Positions 41,911-50,954 of a stretch of DNA of 64,000 nt are shown one piece after another; position 1 is the stretch's first letter, and each line of letters begins with the position of its first letter. A program made the translations under genes and the position numbers. The notes beneath the pieces are model-generated. The model was not told the DNA's origin and searched no databases. It was given only the letters and a program-made list of their open reading frames with translations. This DNA comes from Paenibacillus sp. OVF10 (GTDB lineage Bacteria > Bacillota > Bacilli > Paenibacillales > Paenibacillaceae), in the NCBI GenBank assembly GCA_022836915.1, contig CP094668.1, forward strand, positions 4,278,001 through 4,342,000, in the 5' to 3' direction.

Positions 41911-42154
41911 GTTCATCCTCTTTCTTTGTTGAATATTCACCGTCCAGAAGCTTATACGTCAATGCTCCGCTTGGACATGTGTCAATATGCCGGGCAATGG
42001 CCTCCGAAGTGTCACCATCAGGATCAACCCAGGGACGGTTGCTTAAATTAAAAACAGCAGGGAGGCCCTTTACGCAAATACCGGAATGAATGCAGACATC
42101 CGAATTAAACATGACCTCGATATCTTTACCGTAATATAATTTCTCTTTAACCAT
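41903..42154 (-). CDS. Divergent 4Fe-4S mono-cluster protein, YjdI type (Fer4_19)
   Basis: 83 residues from ATG 42154 (MVKEKLYYGKDIEVMF); the open frame runs upstream to 42229 without support. Cysteines in DVCIHSGICVKGLPAVFN and IDTCPSGAL fit a single iron-sulfur cluster of the Fer4_19 family. It is overlapped by the GNAT gene, and this pairing is conserved between distant bacteria, which suggests the two act together. Biological role unknown. Confidence 0.85.
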   Translation of the reverse strand: MVKEKLYYGKDIEVMFNSDVCIHSGICVKGLPAVFNLSNRPWVDPDGDTSEAIARHIDTCPSGALTYKLLDGEYSTKKEDEHA

Positions 42155-42441
42155 AATGCATTCACATCTTTCACTTTTGAGTTTGAGTTTGTTTACAGGT
42201 CCATACTCCAGGCATCCATGGTAAGCCATGTCTGCAGGCTCTTAATGTCCGAATTATAAATGAGGAATCGTTAATAAGTCAACGTGACGAATCTCCTAAT
42301 TCGTTGGTGGAAGCTGTCTTTTACAAGAGAATATGAGAGAATGGATACCCTGGGCCCTCCGAAACATTAACGCTCCAAGAAAGTTATGTTTCCGGCGATT
42401 CTAAGTTGTCATCTAACAACAGTCTTAATGAGATTGGGCAC

Positions 42442-44172
42442 TTATTTAGTGATTTCGATCTGAAATTGATCGGAATATGATTTCAGGTTGCCTGCAAGAC
42501 CGGCGAGTTCCCCGGAGATGTTCGACAGTTCGCTCGCCGATCGCTGCTGCTCCACAGCACTAGCCGTGACTTCTTCGGCCATGGCTGAAGTTTCCTCGGT
42601 TGCGGAAGCAATATAACTGAGGTTTTGTTCCAACTCCTGACGAATAGAGTGCATATCCATCGTCCGGCTGTCTAAACTCTGAGCCAACTGATGCACTTCG
42701 GTCGATAAGCGGCTAACCTGTCCAAATGCCTTGAGACAATCCGCGATCTGTTTCTCCTGTTCCTTAACAGCTACCATATTCGCATCAAAATGACTGCCCA
42801 TCCGATGTATCTCTTGAACAAAGGAACCCAGGATCTCATCAATCTCCTGGATCGAACGTTCCGATTGTTGAGCGAGCTGTCCCATTTCACCAGCAACGAC
42901 CGCAAAGCCTTTACCTGCCTCCCCAGCACGGGCTGCCTCAATTGAAGCATTCAGCGATAGAATCTGGGTTTGTTTCAGGATATTGTGAATTTGACCGCTA
43001 ATAGAGGAAGCGAGTTCGGATTGAGTCGTCAGAGACCTGGAAATATCCTGTTGATGCTCAACACGCTTGGCATTCTCTCGGCCCTTCTCAAGCAGAACCT
43101 CATGTTCACGTGTAACTTGTACTTGAACAGAAGATAGCTGCTCTGAAGTATAAGTAAACTGTTTCACATATGAACCTACTTCATCCATTATCTTGCCGAG
43201 ATTCTCTGAATGCTGGACGGAGTGTTCTGTCTCTTCAGCCTGTTTCATTGAACCTATGGCAATTTCCTCAATCGCTCTGGAAAGTTCTTCGCTCTGACGC
43301 TGGTTCGTCTGAGCGGTTTCCGAAATATCTTTTGATGACTGCTGTAACGTATTTGATCCTTGCTGTATTCCCATCAGAATGTTCGTCAATTGGACAACCA
43401 TGATGTTAATCAAATCACTGATGTCACCGAGTTGATCATTGGTCATATGTGTGGATACGACTTTAAGATTCCCATCAGCAACCTGCTCGAGGCTTGACTT
43501 AATATCGCGTACTTGTCTAAGAATACCTCGTACTACGAATAACATCATGACCAAAGAAAGAATCAGTACAACCACAAAAATCGGGATAATGGTCTGATAG
43601 GCATTATTCACAGATGTCGCGGATACTTGATTCACTGCTCCAGCAGAAATATCAATGCCCAGATAACCAATAACAACGCCTTGCGAATCCTTGATTGGTG
43701 TAAAGGAGGACAATAGCTGGCCCCAGGTCGGATCGTCTACAATGCCTGTTGTGACAACTTCACCGCGTAACAAGCGTTCCTGAATCTGGGGATTGAATTC
43801 CATTGCAGTCCCGTAAGGGCTATATTCCGTATCATTCCAATCCGCTCCATCTACGGTGTAGAACCACCCGTCCGAAGTTTTGTTATACATATAAACATAC
43901 AAGGCTCCCGATTGAAGCCTAACTTTAACGAGTTCGTCCCTAAGACTTTTATATTCGTTGCTCTCCTCTGAAGCAGTAGAAGATAATGTCTTAATTAATT
44001 CCGATTCCTGACCTAGTTGAGAGGCGGTATTCACAGCCAGCTGCTGATTGTTATGCTGCATGGTCATTAATGATGCATTTTCACTGGAGTCGATAGTGGC
44101 CCACATGATTAGACCGCCCATGGCCAGTAGCGGAACCAGAATAATCAAATACAGTTTGAACCTTAAATCCAT
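42442..44172 (-). CDS. Methyl-accepting chemotaxis protein
   Basis: 576 residues, intact. First membrane helix at about residues 5-27, a periplasmic Cache-type sensor (about 30-190, with LYVYMYNKTSDGWFYTVDGADW and VIGYLGIDISAG), second helix about 193-215, HAMP, then the cytoplasmic signalling domain with the hairpin tip around SLNASIEAARAGEAGKGFAVVAGEMGQLAQQS. It guides chemotaxis to an unknown, possibly small-molecule ligand. It stands alone. Confidence 0.95.
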   Translation of the reverse strand: MDLRFKLYLIILVPLLAMGGLIMWATIDSSENASLMTMQHNNQQLAVNTASQLGQESELIKTLSSTASEESNEYKSLRDELVKVRLQSGALYVYMYNKTSDGWFYTVDGADWNDTEYSPYGTAMEFNPQIQERLLRGEVVTTGIVDDPTWGQLLSSFTPIKDSQGVVIGYLGIDISAGAVNQVSATSVNNAYQTIIPIFVVVLILSLVMMLFVVRGILRQVRDIKSSLEQVADGNLKVVSTHMTNDQLGDISDLINIMVVQLTNILMGIQQGSNTLQQSSKDISETAQTNQRQSEELSRAIEEIAIGSMKQAEETEHSVQHSENLGKIMDEVGSYVKQFTYTSEQLSSVQVQVTREHEVLLEKGRENAKRVEHQQDISRSLTTQSELASSISGQIHNILKQTQILSLNASIEAARAGEAGKGFAVVAGEMGQLAQQSERSIQEIDEILGSFVQEIHRMGSHFDANMVAVKEQEKQIADCLKAFGQVSRLSTEVHQLAQSLDSRTMDMHSIRQELEQNLSYIASATEETSAMAEEVTASAVEQQRSASELSNISGELAGLAGNLKSYSDQFQIEITK

Positions 44173-44400
44173 CTTCTTTTGCGAGTCTGTCTCACGTTCG
44201 GTTCCCCCTTGGATGTAATAAAGTAAATATGGTTATTCGTATGACCCCATACTATTTATCGTAATATTGAAGGGGAAATGAAGACTAACACTAAATTTGT
44301 ATATACATATACGTTGGGGAATGTGATCATTTGTGGTGCCAGTGCATTCAAACCGAATGTTGAAGTTACGTCTTGCATCAAGAAACGTTGTCATTAACCA

Positions 44401-44445
44401 AAAAAGGCTCCACCAGCTTTATGCCAGTGGAGCACTTAATTTTTC
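44401..44445. terminator. Terminator next to alpha/beta hydrolase
   Basis: Stem GCTCCAC / GTGGAGC with a 13-base loop is flanked by AAAAA upstream and ATTTTT downstream, so it can act in both directions. On the minus strand it ends the alpha/beta hydrolase gene. Confidence 0.65.
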
Positions 44446-44477
44446 TCTAAGACATTCTGTTCAATATACAAACATAC

Positions 44478-45316
44478 TCACGGATGTTTATTGCAGAAAC
44501 GGTCGATATAATCAGAACATTGCCCAGGTTCATCTTCCATAACGAAATGACCAGCTTTGGGAATGACATGTAGGCAGGCATGGGGAATATCCTGGACAAG
44601 CCTCTTTGCATAATCGAGGGGCTGCCATTCATCTTCTTCCCCCATATAATTTGAACGGGGACTTTCAGCTTGGGTAAATCTGTCCCATAGGATTCAGTGT
44701 ATTTTGCATTATAGTGGGCTACCTGATGGGAGAAAAATGAGGCTTTCCCCAGTGAACCTGCATGGGGTTCCAGATATGCACCCAGTGTATCTCCAGTCAT
44801 AAGCTCTTTATTATACACTGCCATGGGTAATTGTTTCTTTAGCATGGTATCAAAATCAGCACGGGGCATTTGTTCAAACTGTTCAAGTTGTTCTTCGATA
44901 ATTTTCTTCCAGGTTGGTGAGGGCCACGAATCATAGCTGGGCATGTTAAGTAACGTAAGCGATTGTATACGCTCAGGTTGTTCCTGAGCCAGTTGGAGGC
45001 CAACAACTCCACCCAGATCGTGGGCTGCGACATGTAAACGATCCATTCCAAGTTCGTCTAAAAGCTGACTGAAAATCCTATATTGTGCTGCCACAGAAGT
45101 ATCTGCTTCAAGTGGTCTTTCGGATGCTCCATATCCAAGAAGGTCATGAACGTAGACTTTATACCCTTTTTGAACCAGAGAGGGTATTACTTTTCTCCAT
45201 TCATAGCTATAAGACGGTGTTCCATGAAGGAGCCATATGGGAGAGCCTTCTCCATATTGTTCATAAGCGATTCGATATCCACTAATCAAGATGGATGACG
45301 TTGCTGCTGTTTGCAT
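44478..45316 (-). CDS. Alpha/beta hydrolase, epoxide hydrolase / haloalkane dehalogenase-like (frame broken)
   Basis: Corrected length 279 residues. Oxyanion motif LLHGTPSYSYEWRK, and nucleophile elbow AAHDLGGVVGLQLA with Asp rather than Ser at the nucleophile position, as in epoxide hydrolases and haloalkane dehalogenases. The C-terminal part is out of frame; one more base in CCCCC 44639-44643 restores GEEDEWQPLDYAKRLVQDI and KAGHFVMEDEPG with the catalytic His. It is divergent from a LysR regulator (152 bp apart), its likely controller. Substrate unknown. Confidence 0.82.
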
Positions 45317-45468
45317 AGTGATTACTCCCTTCCATAAACGATTGAGATTAAAAATGAAATGGGCTCTTAATGAGCTAGATTGAATATAAACGATTGCTTT
45401 CCATTAGTGAAATTGATAGTTTATATGTAAACGATCAGTTTTAATGATGTTAAAAAAGAAGGGAGCCA

Positions 45469-46331
45469 ATGATGGAAATACGTCATTTGGTCACATTTAT
45501 TACAATTGTGGAACACGAGGGATTTACCAAAGCTGCTGAGCATCTTGGATATGCGCAATCTACAATTACATTGCATATCAAGGCATTGGAAGAGGAGATT
45601 AACTACCCTTTATTTGATCGAATTGGTAAGCGGGTTATTTTAACGGAGACCGGGAAAAAATTGTTGCCACATGCACAAAAAATGCTTGAGCTGTATCAAA
45701 TGATTAAGGAAGTGACTGCTGCACAAGGTGAATTAACGGGTAATATCGTGATCAGTATTGGAGAAACGTTGTTGATCTATCGTTTTCCACCTATTATTGA
45801 AGAGTTCAAAAATTGCATCCTCATGTCAATATCGAGTGGCACCAATTAGATTCCGTACATTATAAAGAGAATTTGATGCAAGGTAAAAGTGATATTTCCT
45901 TCATGCTGGGGACAGAGGTGCATGATCCCAATCTGTACAGTGAGAAATTGGCTGAGGAGCCCATGATGCTGCTGTACCCCAATTCATTTGAGCTACAACG
46001 GGACATTGTGAGAAGCAATTTACTTTTTACCGAAAGAGGTTGTGGATATCGCACATTGTTTGAACAATGCATTGAAGAGTATCAGATTGGGATTACTTCC
46101 AATATTGAATTCTGGAGTATTGAAGCTGTGAAACAGTCGATATTGAGCGGTATGGGCATATCCTTGTTACCTCGAATTACGGTAGAGAAGGAGCTGAAGG
46201 AAGAAAAACTTTCAGGTCAGCAGTACAAACAAAATCTAGCTACGCAGTTGCTGTATCCCAAAAACAAGTGGATCTCTCCCCAAGTAGAAGCATTTATTGA
46301 GATCGTTAGAAAGCATGCCTCCCTCTGGTAA
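45469..46331 (+). CDS. LysR family transcriptional regulator (frame broken)
   Basis: Corrected length 287 residues. The winged helix is at the N-terminus (MEIRHLVTFITIVEHEGFTKAAEHLGYAQSTITLHIKALEEE shortened here to its pattern: FTKAAEHLGYAQSTIT). The substrate-binding domain is in the next frame; one more A in AAAAA 45808-45812 gives EEFKKLHPHVNIEWHQLDS. It is divergent from the alpha/beta hydrolase, the usual arrangement of a LysR regulator and its target. AT-rich repeats around ATAAACGAT and GTAAACGAT in the 152-bp spacer are candidate sites. Confidence 0.88.
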
Positions 46332-46480
46332 GAAATGAGAAGAGTGTCTTCTGTTAATTTCTCGTTAAAATACTTCTTCCGTTTTATACAAAAATGAAGA
46401 GACTATAGCTCATCGCTATGGTCTCTTTCTACTGGTCATAAAAATTAATAAAAAATTGCCTTACTTATTTCAACTGTCCT

Positions 46481-46885
46481 TTATAACCTACCACTGAACC
46501 GTTGGATTGCTTCCTCGGTCACCGGCGTGAAGAGATTAACCAGATTACCGTCAGGATCGCGAAACAGCAAAGCACGATTCCCCCACGGCATTGTGGTAGG
46601 TTCCTTTACCCACTCATCGACCAACGGCTTCAAGCGCTCGTATTCGGCATCAACATCGTGGACGTGGAACTCAATAATGACAGTACGATTGTTGGCCGCC
46701 ACAGCGGAACCAGCACCAAACAGTTGCACCGTCTGGGAGTGGCCGATCGCTAGAGTGCACGATGGCATAACGAGTTCGGCAAAGACAGGTGCAGGGCGTC
46801 CTGCTGAAACACCCGTAATTTTCTCATAGAATTCGACGAGACGATTCACGTCATCAGTAATGATGCGCACAGAAGCAAAATTCAC
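46481..46885 (-). CDS. VOC family (glyoxalase/bleomycin-resistance-like) protein
   Basis: 134 residues. Two beta-alpha-beta-beta-beta repeats of the VOC fold can be followed: FASVRIITDDVNRLVEFYEKITG at the start and IIEFHVHDVDAEYERLKPLVDEW in the second half, ending LLFRDPDGNLVNLFTPV, the typical closing strand with the metal-ligand Glu replaced by Asn. The missing Glu argues against a classical glyoxalase I. A lone gene; function cannot be set. Confidence 0.85.
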   Translation of the reverse strand: MNFASVRIITDDVNRLVEFYEKITGVSAGRPAPVFAELVMPSCTLAIGHSQTVQLFGAGSAVAANNRTVIIEFHVHDVDAEYERLKPLVDEWVKEPTTMPWGNRALLFRDPDGNLVNLFTPVTEEAIQRFSGRL

Positions 46886-46937
46886 GAGATATCATCCTTC
46901 CTATAATAAGTATTACGATTACTTACTCCGACTATAC

Positions 46938-46975
46938 AAAAACACTACTGACAACGGTATGTCAGTAGTGTTTTA
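46938..46975. other. Orphan hairpin with A/T ends
   Basis: AAAACACTACTGACA pairs perfectly with its complement around loop ACGGTA. It looks like a bidirectional terminator but lies upstream of the VOC gene and 330 bp before GntR, so no gene ends into it. The rest of 46886-47097 shows no gene. Confidence 0.5.
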
Positions 46976-47097
46976 TGAATTAACCATAGAATAAAAATGG
47001 TCGGATTGAACTAACGAGAAACGATAACGCGGGGAGGGATCTCACAGTGGCCGGTTATAGCATTGATGGGGAAGCACTAAAGACTTTATAAGAATAA

Positions 47098-47126
47098 TTG
47101 ACAATTGTACTCCTGTGTACTATATT
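47098..47126 (+). promoter_or_regulatory. Sigma-A promoter of GntR/ABC operon
   Basis: TTGACA at 47098-47103, a 17-bp spacer, and TATATT at 47121-47126. The -10 box lies inside the first arm of the large inverted repeat 47112-47160, so repressor binding would block the promoter. Confidence 0.8.
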
Positions 47127-47160
47127 GTACTTGTTGTATAAGTACAATATAGTACACAGG
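47112..47160. promoter_or_regulatory. 21-bp perfect inverted repeat, YtrA-type GntR operator
   Basis: Arms at 47112-47132 and 47140-47160 are perfect complements separated by GTTGTAT. Each arm also holds a smaller dyad, GTAC-TATATT-GTAC and its mirror. It overlaps the -10 box of the promoter. YtrA-subfamily GntR repressors bind GTAC-rich dyads in front of their own operon, so this is the likely autoregulatory site. Confidence 0.8.
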
Positions 47161-47214
47161 CAACGCTGAATTTTTAACAGAAAGACGGTGTTTAAACGAA
47201 AAGTAAGGAGGAGA

Positions 47215-47289
47215 ATGATGAAAAAAGAAACCAGATTTGGAGTGCAGCATATTTCAAGAGGGCAAACCTTTACTAAAAAAATAATCTAA
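47215..47289 (+). CDS. Short leader ORF (24 codons) before GntR
   Basis: ATG ATG after AAGGAGGAG opens a 24-codon frame, MMKKETRFGVQHISRGQ..., that stops 13 bp before the GntR start. The ribosome site is stronger than that of the GntR gene. It may be a small first cistron, like the short ytrG in front of ytrA in B. subtilis, or a remnant. I do not recognise the peptide. Confidence 0.35.
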   Translation: MMKKETRFGVQHISRGQTFTKKII

Positions 47290-47302
47290 TTGGAGTACTT
47301 AT

Positions 47303-47677
47303 ATGGAGATTATCATAAGCAGCAATACAAGTAAGCCCATCTATGAACAAATAACATCACAGATCAAAGCGATGATAATGAGCGGTGAATTAAAGACTGG
47401 CGACCCCATTCCATCGATGCGATCTATGGCAAAATCGATTCATGTCAGTGTGATTACTGTTCAAAAGGCCTATGAGGATTTGCAGAGGGACGGTTTTATA
47501 GAGACTACCGTAGGACGGGGAAGTTTTGTATCCGCGCAAAACAAAAATTTCTATCAAGAAGAAATCCAGCGAAAAGCTGAGGGACTTTTGCAGGAAGCCG
47601 CAGATATTGGGCGCACAAATGGTATTCCTGTCGAAAAACTCATCGAGTTATTAAAGCTGTTCTATGAGGAGGAGTAA
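47303..47677 (+). CDS. GntR family regulator, YtrA subfamily
   Basis: 124 residues, the short form typical of YtrA: a GntR winged helix (about residues 10-75; PIYEQITSQIKAMIMSGELKTGD, SVITVQKAYEDLQRDGFI) and only a ~45-residue helical dimerisation tail. The regulators of this group repress an ABC exporter operon until a cell-wall antibiotic or similar signal appears. The stop TAA overlaps the ATG of the next gene (TAATG), and the operator/promoter upstream fits autorepression. Confidence 0.9.
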   Translation: MEIIISSNTSKPIYEQITSQIKAMIMSGELKTGDPIPSMRSMAKSIHVSVITVQKAYEDLQRDGFIETTVGRGSFVSAQNKNFYQEEIQRKAEGLLQEAADIGRTNGIPVEKLIELLKLFYEEE

Positions 47678-48540
47678 TGATCATGAATCATGCTTTGACT
47701 GTAAATGGACTGACAAAGGCGTATCACGACTTTGTTCTGGACAATGTATCATTTCATGTACCGCGCGGGTCGATTGTGGGGTTGATTGGCCAAAACGGTG
47801 CAGGAAAGAGCACAACCATCAATTCGATTCTTGGATTGAAAAACAAGGATTCCGGCACGGTGACGATTTTGGGCAAGCAGGATCAGGAAATTGATAATGC
47901 TGTTCGCAATCAGATTGGAGTTGTTTTTGACGGTAGTAATTTCCCCGAAGGATTATCACCCAAAAACTAAACCGTGTCTTCCAAAATATCTTTGCAGCTT
48001 GGGATGAAGAAAAATACTATTCTTTGCTAAATGAACTATCCTTACCTGCAAACAAAAAGATCAAAGAGTTTTCTAAAGGGATGAAAATGAAGCTGTCTAT
48101 CGCTGTCGCACTTTCGCACGGTTCCAAACTTCTGATCCTGGATGAAGCGACGAGCGGACTTGATCCTGTTGTCCGTGATGATATTTTAGATATGTTTTTG
48201 GATTTTGTTCAGGACGAAAGCAACTCTATCCTGGTATCCTCACATATCACAAGTGATTTGGAAAAAGTTGCTGATTATATCGTATTCATTCATAACGGTA
48301 AGGTTATTTTTAACAAACCAAAGGATGAATTGCGGTATAAGTACGGGATCATTAAATGTGGTACAGCACAGTATGATGCCCTTGACGAACAAGATATAAT
48401 CGCTTACCGGAAGCAGGATTATGCTTGGGAAGTATTAGTTGCCGATAAAGATTTGGCGCAAAAAATACCCGAATGCAGTAATTGATCCTGCCACAATTGA
48501 TGATATTATGCTGTTGTATATCAAGGGGGAGAGAACATGA
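47677..48540 (+). CDS. ABC-2 type exporter, ATP-binding protein (frame broken twice)
   Basis: Corrected length about 288 residues. Walker A GQNGAGKST, signature FSKGMKMKLSIAVALS, Walker B KLLILDEATSGLDP and H-loop ILVSSHI are present. First break: AAAAA 47962-47966 needs one more A (PKKLNRVFQNIF). Second: A6 48460-48465 needs one fewer or two more to give YPNAVIDPATIDDIMLLYIKGE; the corrected end at 48540 overlaps the permease start by four bases (ATGA), which supports it. ATG 47677 overlaps the GntR stop; ATG 47683 is better spaced from GGAGGAG and may be the real start. Probably an antibiotic-responsive exporter. Confidence 0.87.
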
Positions 48541-49162
48541 AAGGGCTTATGCTGAAAGATTTCTATGCTATTAAGGATGCGTTGCTTATCCCCCTAATAT
48601 TAATGGTCGTCATTGGAATCGTTTTGTCCGTCGTAAGCTCTCCTTGGCTTTTGATTGTGATCGCAGGAACCTCATTTGGAATGATGGCGGTAATGAGCAT
48701 TCAAAGTGACAAAACAGCACAGTGGGATAAATTTTGCGCTACGCTTCCCGTCTCAAGGATTCAAAGTGCTTCAAGCAAATACGGTTTGTATGTGCTCCTT
48801 AGCCTGTTTGGAATTTTGGTTGCGACTGTAATTTGTATTATTGCTTCAATGATATTATCGAGCTTTGAGTTATCTGCTGTATATGTGAATGTATCCTTTG
48901 CGCTTATTCTTGCATTTCTGCCAGCTAGTGTGAATATCCCTAGTTCTTTTTTACTCGATGGAGAAAAAGTATTGCCGGAATAATCCTTTCTTATGTAGTT
49001 ACTGCCCTTGCCATTGCAGGATTAAGAACATTGCTAGGCTACTATATGAATATAGAAGAAAATCTACTTTTATTGTACGGAGTAGTAGCTGCGTTTAGTG
49101 TTGTCGTATATATACTCTCATGGATCATATGCCCTAGATGGCTAAGCCGTAAAGAATTATGA
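48537..49162 (+). CDS. ABC-2 type exporter permease (frame broken)
   Basis: Corrected length 208 residues with about six membrane segments. The frame stops at 48983, but one more A in AAAAA 48964-48968 gives DGEKSIAGIILSYVVTALAIAG and continues through two further helices to RWLSRKEL and TGA 49160-49162. It starts inside the ATPase stop (ATGA), so it is translated with it. Partner of the upstream ATPase; substrate unknown. Confidence 0.85.
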
Positions 49163-49217
49163 GGCATAACCAGCGGTGGAAAACTTCAATTATCTCAGAG
49201 CCAGACGTAAAGTGCAG

Positions 49218-49257
49218 AGCCGATGACCGCGAGCAGAATCGCAGTTGTCGGCTTTTT
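49218..49257 (+). terminator. Terminator after GntR/ABC operon
   Basis: AGCCGATGAC pairs with GTTGTCGGCT with two imperfect positions, followed by TTTTT. The region 49163-49428 holds no other supported feature; a 79-codon frame across the terminator is not credible. Confidence 0.6.
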
Positions 49258-49428
49258 CGGAATCGTTGCAGAAATGCAGACGATTTTTTGTATACATTTA
49301 CAGAGCGTTATAGAGCTAAATCCTATAGTACTAGATACATTTTTAAACAAATCTTAAACGCAACGTGCATTGGTTTTAAACTCCAGATGTTAAGCTGATA
49401 TACATAAAAACAGAGGAGTGTCAGCCTA

Positions 49429-50810
49429 ATGAATCAGTTGTTCAGAAAAGTGTTATTGTCTACAGTGGTGTGCAGTTTCAGTGTGATGTCCATTGGTCAG
49501 GTGGCATATATGTCTGGATCAACTTTAGTAGACAAGAAGAATAGGATATCTTCAGAATTAATTTGGAAAGAGAGCGTTCGCTCAAATGCAAATACGATTA
49601 CATCCATTAAAGCAGAAAAAATGATCAGTACTCTGATTTGATGTTTCTAAAGCCTATTTTAACGCATAAACGAATCGTTAGCTTGGGAGAAGCATCGCAT
49701 GGAACGTCAGAATACAATTCAATGAAAGTAAGACTCGTAAAATTTTTGCATGAAGAACTCGGATATGATGTCATTGCATTTGAATCCAATCTAGCCGATA
49801 CTACTGCTGCATATGCTCAAATACATAATACAACACCAGAGGAATTGATGAAAAGCTCCGTCTATGGCGTGTGGCAGGTTGAAGAGAACTTACCTTTATT
49901 TGAATACATTGCACAACAAAGCAACACAGATCATCCGCTTATATTAACTGGATTTGATTCACAAGGCACGTCGGAGTCTTTTATTAAATTCGTTGAGGCG
50001 TGGTTTGCTAAGGTCGACAAGAATAAAGCTACAGCATTTGCACAAACGGAACGCTGGTATTTAAAGCTTAACATGGTTAACAAAGTAGACGATTTTAATA
50101 TTCAAAAGAAGAAAATAAAAGAAAAATATATTACTCTCCAAGAGTTTGTAAGAGACAACAAAGCTGAATTAAGTAGGAATCAGAAGGAGCAACTCAATCT
50201 GATATCTCTGGTAGATCGCGTCTTACAAAATAGGTTAGACATGTTGGATAACTACCATCCTCATATTGTAAATCTGCTAGCAGGAGTAGACCCTGAGAAG
50301 CATTTGAAATTGGGAAGTTATGAACGAGATCGCGTGATGGCGGATAATGTAGAATGGCTTGCAGAAACAGTTTATCCTGAGGAAAAAATTATTTTATGGG
50401 GACACAATTATCATATACGTAAGAATAATTCCACAATGATCACAGAGCATAACGGATACGATTATGATAATAATCCATATCCAACCATGGGTGAGATGCT
50501 TCCATACTCACTCAAGCAAGCTGGTTATGTTATAGGTTTGTATGCATATGAAGGAAGCGCCTATAAAAACAATGGAGAGGAAGAGCAAGTCCAGCCTCAT
50601 AAAAAAGGTAGTCTTGAAGATATTGTGGGAACTGAAATGGGCCCAGCCCGGTTCATCAATATGAAGGACGAGGAGTTAAGTCCAACAACGGAGTGGATGT
50701 ATACACCTCGAATTGCCAAAGCATGGGGAGTTTTAGACGAAAAGATGATACCTCGCGATCAGTATGATGGAATATTACTTATTCATAAAATCCATCCCTC
50801 TAATCACTAG
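49429..50810 (+). CDS. Erythromycin esterase family protein, secreted (frame broken)
   Basis: Corrected length 460 residues. It starts after GAGGAG with a Sec signal peptide (VLLSTVVCSFSVMSIGQVAY). One more A in A6 49616-49621 gives KAEKNDQYSDLMFLKPI and joins the main frame. Active-site motifs of the Ere family are present: SLGEASHGTSEYNSMK (Glu and His) and IILWGHNYHIRK (second His). Known EreA/EreB hydrolyse macrolide lactones in the cytoplasm; an exported version is unusual and may act on other esters or degrade macrolides outside the cell. It lies between an ABC exporter operon and an ABC-F gene. Confidence 0.88.
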
Positions 50811-50954
50811 GAAAGCAACGTACTAAAATTTCGAAGTGAGGGTAAGGGCTAAAAATCGATTGTACTTGGTGGTAAACAGTGTTACTCTAAAAGTCTGTGT
50901 TCGACAATATATTCAATACTAGCCACCAATTTAGTTATAAAGAAAGGTAACACT

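Noticed and set aside
49159..49398. 79-codon ORF between the exporter permease and the Ere homologue
   Set aside because: It runs through a terminator hairpin, has no ribosome site and no recognisable motif.
49429..50810. Calling the Ere homologue a true macrolide-resistance gene
   Set aside because: Family motifs are present, but many Bacillota carry chromosomal Ere relatives with no macrolide activity, and the signal peptide differs from EreA/EreB.
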